A stretch of 64,000 bases of DNA, from assembly GCF_000346465.2 (NCBI RefSeq), contig NC_034011.1:23014264-23078263 (forward strand). Reading direction: 5' to 3'. Positions within the stretch are counted from its first letter, which is position 1; every line of letters starts with the position of its first letter. This DNA comes from Prunus persica. Lineage: Eukaryota; Streptophyta; Magnoliopsida; Rosales; Rosaceae. Under the pieces are notes generated by a model. That model worked only from the letters and a program-made list of their open reading frames with translations. It ran no database searches and was not told the origin of the DNA. Of this stretch, positions 10,902 through 22,203 are shown in pieces. A program made the translations under genes and the position numbers.

Positions 10902-12271
10902 AATGGCCAACAAAGCCCAGTCGCATTTCTCTGTCTCTACATTCTGTCATCAACTCTGTTGCTATCAAGAATCACCATGGCAAACCCTGGATTGAGCATT
11001 AAGCTCATCCACCGCGATTCCCAACCCAACCTCACACAGTCACACAGAACTCAAAAACTCATTCTCCTATCCAAAGCTCGAGCCATGCGCCTAACGAAAG
11101 ACTTGCATTCCAAGTACATCAATAATTCCAATGCTAATGTTGTGCCTGCAAAAATTTATTATCAGAAAGACTCTACCTACATGGCACAAGTGAGCATAGG
11201 CACATTCAGGAGGACACCCCCGATTTCTTACTTCCTTGACGTGGACACGGGGAGTGGCATTATATGGATCCAATGCCAAGAGTGTAGAAATCCAGGACAC
11301 CACTGCTTTTACCAGAGACAACCCCTTTCCCCTCTTTGGAATCCCTTTCTTATCAAAAACTTGTTTGTAATCGCCACCCCCTTTGCTTTCCCGGAAGATG
11401 CATTGGGAACTTTTGCTCCTACCTTGTGCAGTACGACGATGGTGCTACATCCGAAGGCTACCTTGCATCAGAAACCTTTAATTTCGATTCAAATTCAACT
11501 TCTCGAAACGTAGTTTTTGGGTATGGTATTAATCAGATCAAAATGGATAGGTATGGTACTGGGGGTGGTAATGTTGCTGGCATATTAGGCTTGGGATGGT
11601 CATCTCATTCCCTTGTCAACCAATTAGGCCCTATAGCACAAGCCAAGTTCTCATATTGCCTCCAAACAACGCACAATAACAATCATACACATGACACATA
11701 TCTTTGATTTGGTACAGACATACAAAGCAGAACAGATTTACCTCAGACGGTCTTGTTACAATATGGTACACTTAATCCTTACTTTGTGATCTTGTGAGAT
11801 ATTAGTATTGCTGGTTCGCGTCTAACAATCCCAGCCAACTACTTCCAAAGGAGATCTGGTCGCGGTGGGACTATAATAGACACAGGAACTGCTCATACAT
11901 TTCTTGTTAGACCAGCCTACGAAATGTTGGAACGAGCACTTGTGAACTACTTCTCCAGGATGCCTAGCGTGTTTCGGATTCATAGACAAAGATTTTTCAA
12001 TTTGTGCTACCAAAGAACAACAACAAGAGGAGGGTTTAACAATCTTCCAACAATCGCATTCCATTTGAGCAACGCGGATCTTGTAGTGCAGCCTCAGGGT
12101 GCGTTTTACTTGGGTGATATATTCGGGCGATAGTATTTTTGCTTGGCAATGGTACCCAAAAATGATGATAGCATGATAGGTGCATATCAGCAAACAAATC
12201 AGCGTTTCATATATGATGTTAGCCGAAAGACATTGAATTTTGGCCCTGCAGATTGTGCCCGAAATCCATGA
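10902..12271 (+). pseudogene. CDR1-like aspartic protease pseudogene
   Basis: This is an almost full-length A1-family protease copy without introns, broken several times. ATG at 10902 starts a signal-peptide-like segment, but the hydrophobic stretch (FLCLYILSSTLLLSR) lies in another frame. The propeptide (IKLIHRDS) and first catalytic loop (DVDTGSG near 11240) follow. The frame shifts at about 11335. The next part (CSYLVQYDDGATSEGYLASE, FGYG, GILGLGWSSHSLVNQL) runs to a stop at 11705-11707. Another stop lies near 11797. The second catalytic loop reads IIDTGTA near 11875 and the ending is similar to functional members after one more stop at 12131. Intact CDR1-type enzymes are secreted proteases linked to defence signalling. 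With at least four lesions this copy is dead unless the assembly is faulty. Confidence 0.85.
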
Positions 12272-12805
12272 ATTTGTGCTCCATTCACATAGTGATGGTG
12301 GTTCCGAATATTGTATTATAACTTTGAAAATAATAAAATTTCAAAGGAAGGAAGAAGAATAATTTTTTAATAATAAATAAACTGAGCTCTTCATTGAACA
12401 TTTTGCTTCTTCCACAAAAGCAACACAACCAGAAATCATACTTTCAAGTTTCAACACAACCTGTCTTTACAAATTATGTGCAGTAGCAGTAGCTAAAAAT
12501 GGCAGAGGACCTGTTGCAGGGTGAACCGTGTAGGAGAAAATTTGCTTTGCAAATCACAAAAGACGACATCTAGAAATTATAATTAAATTAGATATTCATA
12601 TTTGTTTTGAACATTATGTGCAATGACCAGATTTTGTGTTGAAAAGGCTTATCTGGAATAGACTTGAGAGTGTAATTAAGACTTAACTATCAAATCTCTC
12701 TGTTGTAAATTAAAGAGACCATCTTTAAGTTCCTTTTCCCCTGGATGTATACAATCTGACCAATCTTTAAGTTTCACAAGTAAAAGATAGCTAACATACA
12801 TACAA

Positions 12806-13039
12806 TTGGAATTTCCATGGCCAACACAGTCATATTTCTTTCTCTTTCTATCAGCAACTCTTTTCCTACCAAGAGTCACCATTGCAAAACAAGGGATGAC
12901 CATTAAGCTCATTCACCGCGATTCCCCAGAATCACCCCTCTACTACCAACTCAACCTCACACAAGCACAAAGAACTCAAAATCTAATTCTCCTATCCAAG
13001 GTGCATGCCGAATACTTAGGCAAAGGATTGCAGGTATAG
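12806..13039 (+). pseudogene. CDR1-like aspartic protease 5' fragment
   Basis: An open frame carries a hydrophobic segment (FFLFLSATLFLPRVTIA) and the propeptide signature IKLIHRDSPESPLYY, then LTQAQRTQNLILLSK, and ends at 13039. Everything after the first about 75 residues is absent. ATG at 12816, which aligns with the starts of the sister copies, is in a different frame from the propeptide. The region beyond (13040-13150) is not protease-like. Confidence 0.75.
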
Positions 13040-13360
13040 CCGCACAAAAGAGGACCCGCCTAGAGCCTGGCACCCACGTGCTAATTTTTTGGAGGGCTAA
13101 ATTTATAGCCCTATGATTAGAGATGGTCTTACATTGGCATCTTCTAACTTACAGGGTGCAGCTCCTCAAACCACTAGTCAAAAAAAAAGTTTGAAACCAA
13201 CCAAGATCACCTAATTAGTCTGAGACCAAATCTATATTGTGAACTGAAGGCATCTTTGGCATTAACAAAAAGCTCACAATCTGCATTATAAATCCTCTTC
13301 ATTTTTGTTTTCTGAATAAGCCATCTAAAACAAGATTGCCTACATAGGATTGGAATTTCC

Positions 13361-13920
13361 ATGGCCAACACAGTTATCCTTCTTTTTCTCTACATTCTAT
13401 CATCAATTCTGTTTAATGCAAAACAAGGGCTAACCATTAAGCTCATTCACCGCGACTCCCCAGAGTCACCCTTCTACCAACCTGGCCGCACACAAGCGCA
13501 GAGAACTCAAAAACTCATTCTCCTACTCAAATCTTTCATCAAACACTTAAGAAATGAACGACTGCAGGCCAATTTTAATTCTTCTTCGTGCAAAAGTTGA
13601 TTATCAAAAGGCCTCTACATTCATGATGGCACAAGTGAGTCTAGGCACATTCATGGCATGGCACAAGTGAGTCAAGGATTTAACAATCTTCCAACAATCA
13701 CATTCCATCTGAGTGGTGCTGATCTTCTGCTGCAGCCTCAAGCTGCGTTTTATGTGGATATAAGCGATGAACCCTCCAAGCGAGAGTACTTTTGCCAGGC
13801 AATGTCTTCAGAAAGTGATGAGAGACAGTCATAGGTGCATACCAGCCAACACATCACCGTTTCCATATATGATCTCAACCAAATTTGGGCCCTGAGGATT
13901 GCAGCCGCTTTCCATGAATT
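13361..13920 (+). pseudogene. CDR1-like aspartic protease, internally deleted
   Basis: From ATG at 13361 the frame encodes a signal-peptide-like stretch (ILLFLYILSSILF) and propeptide IKLIHRDSPESPFYQPGRTQ, stopping at 13600. A short piece of the mature N-terminus (MAQVSLGTF) follows near 13625. The sequence then jumps to the C-terminal region (FNNLPTITFHLSGADLLLQP near 13680-13740, EYFCQAM near 13790) with more frameshifts. Both catalytic loops are deleted. The 3' flank (TAGCTAGCTAGA near 13940) matches that after the first relic near 2800, showing common descent. Confidence 0.78.
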
Positions 13921-14434
13921 TTGTAGTGTCTTGTTTCTAACTAGCTAGCTAGAAAGTGCTAGCTAACTCGTAAAATAAGTTATTCGTTTAGGATGTTTTT
14001 GCTAACCTTGTACATATGTCTGCATTAAATTAATACAGTAACTAAAGAAAATACTAAATTAAATTATAATTTAACAAACTTAATAAAAAAATAATCTAAA
14101 TCCGAAGATTGTGACAGTTTAATAATTTTTTTTTAATGATAATGATTAACAATTCATTTGGGCAAAACTTTGAATAAGAAAATAAAGAGTCAAACACAGC
14201 CGAAAAACAAACACACACAGTTTCGGTGGCACAACTGTAGAAGCATGAACGATGTATGGTGAAGAAGGCGAGCACGATCGTTTTCTCTCTTCCATGGAAA
14301 ATCGAGATTCATTTGTTTAATTCAAAGGATCTAATATTTCAGCGCAGCCCATGTCAATTCCCACGTAATATTTGGTCGTTATTTATATTGAATTTCTCAA
14401 TTTCTCAATTCCTCTGATCTCTGTTAACCCCCAA

Positions 14435-16925
14435 ATGGCTACTCTTAACATAATCGCCGCTCATAAGCTCCCTTCACCCGCAAGCTCCTCTTTCGCTGCT
14501 CAATCTCAGAAACCCAACTTTCTTTCACTCTTCTGTACGCAAACCTTCAGCAAGCCCGACCCATCAAGGCTATTGGGCTTCTCGACCCGGAGAAAACGAA
14601 ACTCGACTGTTGGGTCGGTCACAGAGGACAGAGAGGTGGTTCCATTGAAGGAAAAACATGCAGAGGACCAAGATAGCAGCTTATTGGTTAATGGGTCTGA
14701 AGAATTTGAGGCTGTTTCGTCATCATCGGCTTATTCTGAAGGCAGAGGAGAGGGGGATGATTTGGATAAGCTGACCAGTAGAGCTATTAATGCCTTAATT
14801 GTTCTGGGATTTGGGACCTTTGCGGTCTCTAAGTTGCTCACGATTGACCATGATTATTGGCATGTACGTGATCTCATAATATATTAGTTTCTGTTCTTTG
14901 TTTATTACGATTTTTTTTTAAAAAAATTATGGTAGTGGTTCTGTACGTCTGATTTCATGGGTTTTGATGCTTATATGCAAAAAGCTGCAGAATTTATGTC
15001 TAAGCTATACTCGGCCAAGTTTACTTTGCTTTTGTACTTTGAGCTTTGAGATGGGTATGTCTTTATTTGTTGATGATTAGCTTGAAGTTCTCATCTTTCT
15101 TTCTGGAATTAGTTGATCATTAATAATAATACTTAACCTATACTCGGTTAAGTTTCTGCTTGATTTGGAACTTCTTTTAGTAGAATGATGAGCTGAACCA
15201 AAACTGAGTTCTTTCCTCCTTATTGAATGAGAATATTTTGCATGTCAAAGCTAATTTTTGAGACATTTTTCAGGGGTGGACCCTTTATGAGATACTAAGA
15301 TATGTACCTGAACATAATTGGATTGCATATGAACAAGCTCTCAAAGCAAATCCTGTTTTAGCCAAAATGATGATAAGTGGGGTTGTCTATACTCTAGGAG
15401 ATTGGATTGCCCAGGTAGGTCTATCTTCCAACTACATTAGATAAAGTTCATCTCACCTCAGTCATGACTTCTATTTGGTGTTTCTAAGTTGTTCCCATTG
15501 TATATGCAGTGTTATGAAGGGAAGCCTCTTCTTGAATTTGACCGGAAACGCATGTTCAGATCAGGCCTTGTTGGGTTTACTTTCCATGGATCCCTTTCTC
15601 ATTATTACTATCAATTTTGTGAGGTGATGATTCTGGTGCTTATCTCTGGCTTGTCTGACTGATTTCTATGAATGGCTGAAATATTGACTACGGTTTCCAG
15701 GCTCTTTTTCCTTTGGAGGATTGGTGGGTGGTCCCTGCTAAAATAGCCTTTGACCAAACAGTGTGGGCGGCAATTTGGAACAGCATCTATTTTGTGGTTT
15801 TGGGGTTCTTGCGTTTAGAGTCCCCAACCAAGATTTTTGATGAACTGAAGGCTACATTTCGGCCTATGCTGACAGTAAGAAACTCTTCTAAATCTTTATT
15901 ATCAGTTTTAACTGTCTTTTTATTGTTTTTGTTATTTAATTTTTATTATTCTGACTGGATTACAAGAGTGTCTTTTGAATCAGATAGAGTTGGATTTCTG
16001 TAAAAAGAGTTGAGGTTTTGTTATTGTTGACCTTATATCTGATTCAAACCCAGTTATCATAGCTTGTTTTGTTTCTATGCTGCTGAGTTTATTAATAAAT
16101 ATAACAGTAACAGGCATACAGAACTTCAATATGCCAGTAAAGTACAGAAATGTAACTAACAGAAAAGGAGGTTTGAAGTTTGAGCTAATGTGGCCTACTG
16201 AAAGTTGTAGTTGTTTCTTTCAGTTATACTCATACGGTCATACCAGCAGAGCTTAACATGATACCTGAAAAAGCATATATGAGGATCAAGGGGGGAAATG
16301 AAAAAAGTGAATATCATTTTTCAGATTATAATGTAGATTAGGAGGCTAGCAATTAAAATCATAGTAGCAATTCTTATAATTCTGATATTTGATCCAAATG
16401 CTTGTTACAGTTTAAGTTTTTAGCCAATATAGGTTAGTTGGTGTATTTTAAATTTTAAACTATTTATATCTGTGACTGGCATGACAGGCAGGATGGAAAC
16501 TCTGGCCATTTGCTCATCTGGTTACCTATGGGCTGATCCCTGTTGAACAAAGGCTTCTTTGGGTGGACTGCGTAGAGCTTATTTGGGTTACTATTCTCTC
16601 AACGTATGCCTCTGATCTTAGTTTCTTTTATATGGCAAGAATTTCTGTGTACCCCTCCCCTGGTAGAGTAAACTGTCATATTTTTAATGCCTCCTTTTTG
16701 TTCTTATCTTTTTAGATGCTTATTACACATGGTAAGGTTGCAAAGTATTAATCTAGAGGTGTCTTAATCTTCTATCACTGTTGGAAATTTTCTCTGTATA
16801 GTTATTCAAATGAGAAGTCAGAGTCCAGTATATCTGAGGCATCATCTGGAGCAGATTCTGCATCTTCGTCAAGCAGTTCTCCTAAGGTATGCCATGTTAG
16901 CACCGTTACCGTAGAGCCTATTTGA
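14435..16925 (+). CDS. Mpv17/PMP22-family protein, probably plastid
   Basis: Exons are 14435-14863, 15274-15414, 15510-15623, 15701-15874, 16488-16603 and 16802-16925, giving 365 residues. All junctions are GT-AG and the first four exons end in phase 0. The N-terminus is rich in Ser, Ala and basic residues, like a chloroplast transit peptide. The core has the Mpv17/PMP22 blocks: YEQALKANPVLAKMMISGV, GDWIAQ, FDRKRMFRSGLVGF, LEDWWVVPAKIAFDQTVWAA and a final GWKLWPFAHLVTYGLIPVEQ followed by RLLWVDCVELIWVTILS. Family members are four-helix channel-like proteins of peroxisomal, mitochondrial or plastid membranes. The Ser-rich tail after YSNEKSE may instead be spliced at 16886 (CCTAAG|GTATGC) to a downstream exon; I used the read-through stop. 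ATG at 14435 was preferred to an upstream in-frame ATG at 14372 because the transit-like sequence starts there. Confidence 0.88.
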
Positions 16926-18002
16926 GAACTTCAATACATGTTCCAAGATGCCTAAGGGTAACCCGCTGAATTTTGGGTCCAACGAAAAGTAAATAAAGCT
17001 AATAAATTCGTAATTCTGTTATTTTGTAAGCAGGACTAAATTATTTGGAAAACATGGTACTGAGAGGCAGTTTTCTACCTTCAACACTGTAACCACCATT
17101 TCTGCTCTATAAGTTTTTTGAAGCCAAACACTCAATAGATACGTGTCGAAAGGGAAGATAATCATTCATTGGCTGTGCAGACCACCATCTAATCGGAAGC
17201 GGAATGAGTTAAGTAAGCTTCTAATTGAAGGCGGGAATTTCTTGGTTGCCCTGACCAAACGTATACGTTACAAAGAATTCTAGCATCGTATGTGTTCTAT
17301 ATTTATTCTCAAATTGAATACGATCTTCAGGATGGTTTTAGTTGTGTATAATTATCGGAATAGCTGCTGCAACTCTTGTTTCAGCTTTGTAGAGACTGTA
17401 TACTTGTACTTGATACAGCTTTGTAACTACTTGATCTAATCTTGTTTGAAGTATGATATAAGTCAAAATCATTTGGAGCCACCTTTGTTTGTTCTGATGT
17501 AGCAAATATATGGCTTTGTTTTATAATGAGTTTTTAAATTGGATTTTCTCCTATATACGTGAATTAGCCCAATTGACCAGGACGACAACATTGCTTCGCC
17601 GAAGTGCACTCCAGTTTGGTTCAATCCATTGTCCATACCCCTATATATTTTATTAAAACAAAAAAAGGACATTTTTTAATTTTTCAAAAAGCCCAATGTG
17701 TATATAATCCTTGAAAGCCCACATACTTAGTCATAATTTTTAAAAAAGGCCCTTTACTTTGTTGCATATCACATGTACGGCACGTGACCTCAGAACAATT
17801 CCAAAGCGCGCGGGATTCAACAACCAACAACCAACAACCAACGTCCAACGTCCTCAGGCTGTTCGACCAAAAAAAAAAACGTCCTCAGGCTGGAAATTTC
17901 AGGAAACTACACAACGAGCCCCAGATCTGAAATATCTGTTGCACCTGGATCCTGGAACCCCCTTTAGATCCAAAACCACCTGCAACTGGGCTTCAAACAA
18001 CA
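16926..18002. other. 3' flank of Mpv17-like gene and intergenic
   Basis: There is no further gene. The 3' UTR of the Mpv17-like gene probably extends to about 17450. Bases 17820-17890 hold short direct repeats (CAACCAACAACCAACAACC, and GTCCTCAGGCTG twice) upstream of the next small gene. Confidence 0.4.
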
Positions 18003-18197
18003 ATGGCGAAAGTGGAAGAAGTGCAGCAAGAGTCAAATGGCAACAACATCGTGAAGCAGAAAAAGAAGAGGAACCATGGCTCAACCGAGTTCTTCGTCTT
18101 CGTGGATTACGTTTTCCTCTCGATCTTCTTTGCGTTCCTCTGCTTCATCATCTTCAAGATTGTACTCGGCACCACATCCGATTCCTTTACACTCTAG
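18003..18197 (+). CDS. Small single-helix membrane protein, unknown function
   Basis: This is a 64-residue open frame without introns. Residues 1-28 are polar with a basic cluster (KQKKKRNHG). Residues about 30-55 form one strongly hydrophobic, Phe-rich helix ([20 protein letters not shown] then IFKIVLG), and a short polar tail follows. The basic cluster before the helix suggests the N-terminus faces the cytosol. I recall similar tiny plant proteins annotated as hypothetical or transmembrane, but I assign no function. The 5' leader is about 200 bases, and a possible 3' UTR exon near 19245 suggests a spliced 3' UTR. Support is from composition and gene-like context, not from a recognised domain. 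Confidence 0.6.
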   Translation: MAKVEEVQQESNGNNIVKQKKKRNHGSTEFFVFVDYVFLSIFFAFLCFIIFKIVLGTTSDSFTL

Positions 18198-19849
18198 AGA
18201 CCGAGATTCTTTTCAATCAGGTTGACCCTCCACCTCCCTCTTCTCCATTTCCTTGATGGTTTTTTATTTTTTATTTTATTTATTTATTATAATGCAATTG
18301 ATGTAATGGGTTCACTTTGTTCTTTGTTGATTTTTGCGGGTCCAATCAGTTTTTTCCTTGATTTGGGTTTGAAATTTTTTCTGATAATCAATTGAGTGAG
18401 AAGCTTATACATAGCTTAATTATGCTACATGTATATGAATATATGGATTAGGCTCTTTGTGTATTACGAATTTGTATTTCAATGGAATATTATTGTTTTA
18501 GATTTCTGTAGAGGAATGAGTAGGTCCTTGAATTGAATGCATGGGACAATGAAGGTTAGCCCACCCTAAACTGAATTTGTGTACAGTGAAATTGCATTTT
18601 GTTCTCATCTGGGTAGTTGAATTCATGGCATGTTCAATGTGAAAATTCTGTGGTTGGTGGTGGTATTTATTCTAGGAAAAGTACTAGGCCTATTTGTGCC
18701 AATCAGCTTCCTCTCTTTCCTTTCATTGTGGGTAGATGTAGTGAGTTTATGCACATGTTGCTAGCAATCCAAGTAAATATTGAAATTGACAGTTCTTAGA
18801 TTTCCTGAAGACAAAGAAATTCAGATTGATAGATTCATGTGAACTATTCAAAAAGAGGAGCTGGCCCTATAGATCAGTTCTTTCTACTGGTCACTTCCCT
18901 CATTACATTGCTAGGATTACAATTAACTTCCAGAAAATTGCAACCAAAAAATTAATCAATGTTTTCTGTCAATTGGATTATTGCTATATCTTAGCTGGTG
19001 TTTGTTTTGCTTCTGAATTTTCAGTAGAATGTTGTCGAAAATTCGTAGCGTGAAATCAGTAAAATGAACATTGCTTTTGGTGCTAACTTAAAGCATCTGA
19101 AGGTTTCAGTTTAGGAGTTCATAATATTTTAGACATCTTGAGGTGATTCATTCTGGAGAGGGCATGAGTATTGACCAGTGTCTACAAGTTGTTCATGTCT
19201 TTGCGGCTCTTTTCTTTAATGACAAATCTGGGATTATGTGACAGGTACAAGTGCAAGCTTGAAGGCCTAACCGGGCATTGACTTGGTCAGATTCAGATTC
19301 TGCGATCTCAAATTCGTGACGTTTTCTTGGTATTGAAAAATCATGTGCCCTCTTTTGATCAAATGTGATTTAGAAACAATTGCTTTTTATGGCCTGTAAT
19401 TCTGGGAACATACATATACATGTTGAAGTGGATCATATCAGTGTCATATGAATGTTAATCTCTACGAATTGGTATCATGTACTATTCATATATGAACTTG
19501 GTTGATGGGTTATGCCTTTCTTTTTCTTCTTCAGATCAGGATGGTGTTTGTCAATTGTTTTCATGCCATATTGGTATATAATCTTCATTGATGGCACACC
19601 TAACCATCCATGAATTAATTTGATGAAATTTTGCAAGCTTTGACTTTGTTGAGAAACCTTGGTATCGACTAATCGCATTGTAATTCCCGACAAATTAATA
19701 GACAAATATCTGACTTCAAATCAATCAAACAGTCCATTCGAATTAATGTCATTTTTGTTTTAAGATTAAGTCTAATCGCTTCTTCTCTTAGGTCCACCTC
19801 ATAAAAATATTTGCCTACAACAAAGTATTTGTCTAGCCTTTTATGTTTA
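18198..19849. other. Probable 3' UTR or intron of small gene, and intergenic
   Basis: There are no convincing coding exons. The T-rich, intron-like DNA with an acceptor-like site before 19245 may be a spliced 3' UTR of the small membrane protein gene. Confidence 0.35.
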
Positions 19850-19997
19850 GGGTAATGCTAGGCTTATCACATTTTTATACCACATTGTGTACCACTTCTC
19901 TAATAGAGGTGGAGCCTACCAATACAATGGGGCCCACTTCTATTAGAGAGGTAGTACACAATGAGGTATGAAAAATATAATAAGCCTAGCATTTTCC
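19850..19997. mobile_element. Mutator-type MITE with perfect 9-bp target duplication
   Basis: This is a 148-base element whose halves are inverted repeats: GGGTAATGCTAGGCTTAT at the left and the complement of ATAAGCCTAGCATTTTCC at the right. The inverted similarity extends over about 65 bases per arm. It is flanked on both sides by TTATGTTTA (19841-19849 and 19998-20006). A 9-base duplication is characteristic of the Mutator superfamily. No coding capacity. Confidence 0.88.
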
Positions 19998-20369
19998 TTA
20001 TGTTTATATGTCTACTCCTGACACATGCTATGTAAAATGAAAATGAAGATGCAGATGCAGAGCACACACAAAACATGGCTAAAGAGTGCACAGAAAAGCA
20101 AGAACTGAAATAACTGCTACTGATAATTCACTAATTCTAATTAAACAACGAAAGCACTTTAACAAATGCTGCTTTATTTCAAAGCCAGAAAGCACCGCCC
20201 TGGTCTCTCACTGCAATGCCAAGTGAGATACGCACCCATCTAGCTCTCTTAACCCAAACAAAACCAAACACAGAAGAACAGAAACACATAAATCTAGCAC
20301 ACTAGCTAGTTGAATGATACAGATCATGATCTAGCATACTTATTCAAAGCTCCTCATGCTCAAACAAAT

Positions 20370-20762
20370 TCAGGGACTGGTGGGGGTTGGTTGGGTATTC
20401 CCAGCACCATTGCCTGGGATTGGAACCTCATAACCCGGGTTTGGGACGAATGTATCGTCGCCACCGGGAACATAGTCATGACCAGTACTTGGCGTTTGTC
20501 CACTTCCACTTCCACCGGTGCTGCCAGTCCTGCCGTTGTTGGGGAATGGAGTCTGAGGTACAACATTATGCCGTGGTGGGATTAACACACGCCCAAGGCC
20601 TGGAATGAGATAGCTGCCATCATGGCCAATAAACCACTCAGGTTGTTTCTTGTCATCTTTGGTTGGGACACTTCGTCCTGCAACTGCTTGCCCTGTTATT
20701 GCAAGAAGGACAACAAGAATGGAGATGAGAGGCAGAAATGAAGTACGGGTTTTGTCAGCCAT
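20370..20762 (-). CDS. Putative secreted cell-wall protein, Gly/Pro-rich
   Basis: A 130-residue protein without introns. Residues 1-28 form a signal peptide (hydrophobic FLPLISILVVLLAI, likely cleavage after AVA). The mature part opens with GRSVPTKDDKKQPEWFIGHD, then IPGLGRVLIPP. It continues as a low-complexity Gly/Ser/Thr/Pro tail with repeated PNPG and IPG units, ending TQPTPTSP. This matches the layout of small plant proteins annotated as putative cell wall protein. I chose the start MADKTRT, seven codons inside the longest frame, because it begins directly before the signal peptide. A GA-rich leader (20785-20815) and a TATA-like TTATAG at 20871 on the complementary side suggest a promoter within 120 bases. 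A structural wall role is inferred. Confidence 0.82.
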   Translation of the reverse strand: MADKTRTSFLPLISILVVLLAITGQAVAGRSVPTKDDKKQPEWFIGHDGSYLIPGLGRVLIPPRHNVVPQTPFPNNGRTGSTGGSGSGQTPSTGHDYVPGGDDTFVPNPGYEVPIPGNGAGNTQPTPTSP

Positions 20763-22203
20763 TATCAGAGAAATGTTACACAAACAGAGAGAGAGAGAGT
20801 AAGAGAGGAGAAGATAGCTCTTGCTGAAGTTGGTTTGGTGATGGAGAATGTAGGAAAAGAAGGGCTCTTCTTATAGTTGAGGATTTTTAGCAAGTTGGGT
20901 GAATATTTGGCGGTGAGTTAAGAGACTGTGCCCCTCTAGAAGCCATGGATAGACAGAGAAGAGATATCTAAATGCATACGTGCATGGAGAGAGACGGGTC
21001 AAGAAAAAAAAGAGAGTGATGAGTTGGGTTTCTTCTAGTTCGATAATTTTGATGCACTTGAAGGACAAAAAAGACAGTGGGGTCTTGTCTTGGCGTGTAC
21101 TTCATAGCTATTAAAATCTACCTATATGCACCAGCAACTCTTGCGGCCGTTAATGCAGGCATTATATGCTCTACTGGTTTGTTCGATGTGCGGCTCTGTC
21201 ATCACATTCCTCTGTGAATGTGAATGAAAGTAGTTTACTATTAATTTCTGGTTTTTTTCTGGGCCTTCATCTTCTTTACTATTTGGTCACCTGAGCTCTT
21301 GTGGAGAAGATCTTATCGTGAATGCTAATTATTTTACTGCTGCCAACTTTAAAAGAAGTGTACTTCCAGCTATAAAGGTGCCTGCAATGTAGATTCTCAA
21401 ATTTATGGCTTCATTCCATATTTTGCGCAAGTACTTTTTTCTGGTTTGGATTTCGCCACCCTGACAAGTTATTTAATATGGGTTCCACATTCCAATTTCC
21501 ACTGACTTATTGTTCACCTGCCATTTTATTGGCTCTCGTTCTTTCTTCTTTTTTTTGTTTTTTGTTTTTCTTACCACTTAAATCCACAGAGTTAAAGCCA
21601 TCCATTTAGAGAGAGGAAAAAAATGTGTTTCTGGCACCGGTAGTTTTCCTTTACCAATTATCCATCTTCAGCCCACCGAATACCGCTGGATATAGTTTGG
21701 CAGCTTCAATGAGGGGTTTCAATCAAGCAGTCCAATAATAACTTTGCAACTGGATCGTCCAATAATAACTTTATATTAAAAACCCCTTCTTTATAACCCC
21801 TCCTTCTAGCCTCCCTAATATAGTTCTAGCTAACTCTTGTTCACGATTAACTTCACGTTGTCTGAAAATTGTTTTGTCTAACCTACAATTATATAGCTTC
21901 ATTCAGGATGCGTATCTTGTTCTATGCAGCAACAGCTTTAGTAGATTATTCAACTTGGTAAACCGTCGGGTGTGACTAAATTGGGGCTTGACTAAACAAT
22001 TTACATAAAACTTAGAAAAACAGAGCTAAATTGCCTCAGTTACCTGAAGAGAATTGTTCCCTGACTTTTTTGTTCCTCCAACAAAATGCTGAGGAAATGG
22101 CAATCCAGAAAGATCATCTTTCGTTTGGATTTTAAAGAGGCAAAAAAATATCCCATAGTACAACAAACGCTAGCCCATTTCATTTATACTTGAATCACAA
22201 AAT
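20763..22203. other. Intergenic, promoter of the cell-wall protein gene and 3' side of PP2C
   Basis: There is no gene. It contains a GA tract (20787-20815) in the leader of the cell-wall protein gene. A duplicated block (GTCCAATAATAACTTT) occurs near 21730 and 21760. Nothing else is recognised. Confidence 0.4.

Noticed and set aside
20310..20608. Plus-strand open frames over the small cell-wall protein gene
   Set aside because: They are antisense shadows. The minus-strand frame has a signal peptide and the expected composition.
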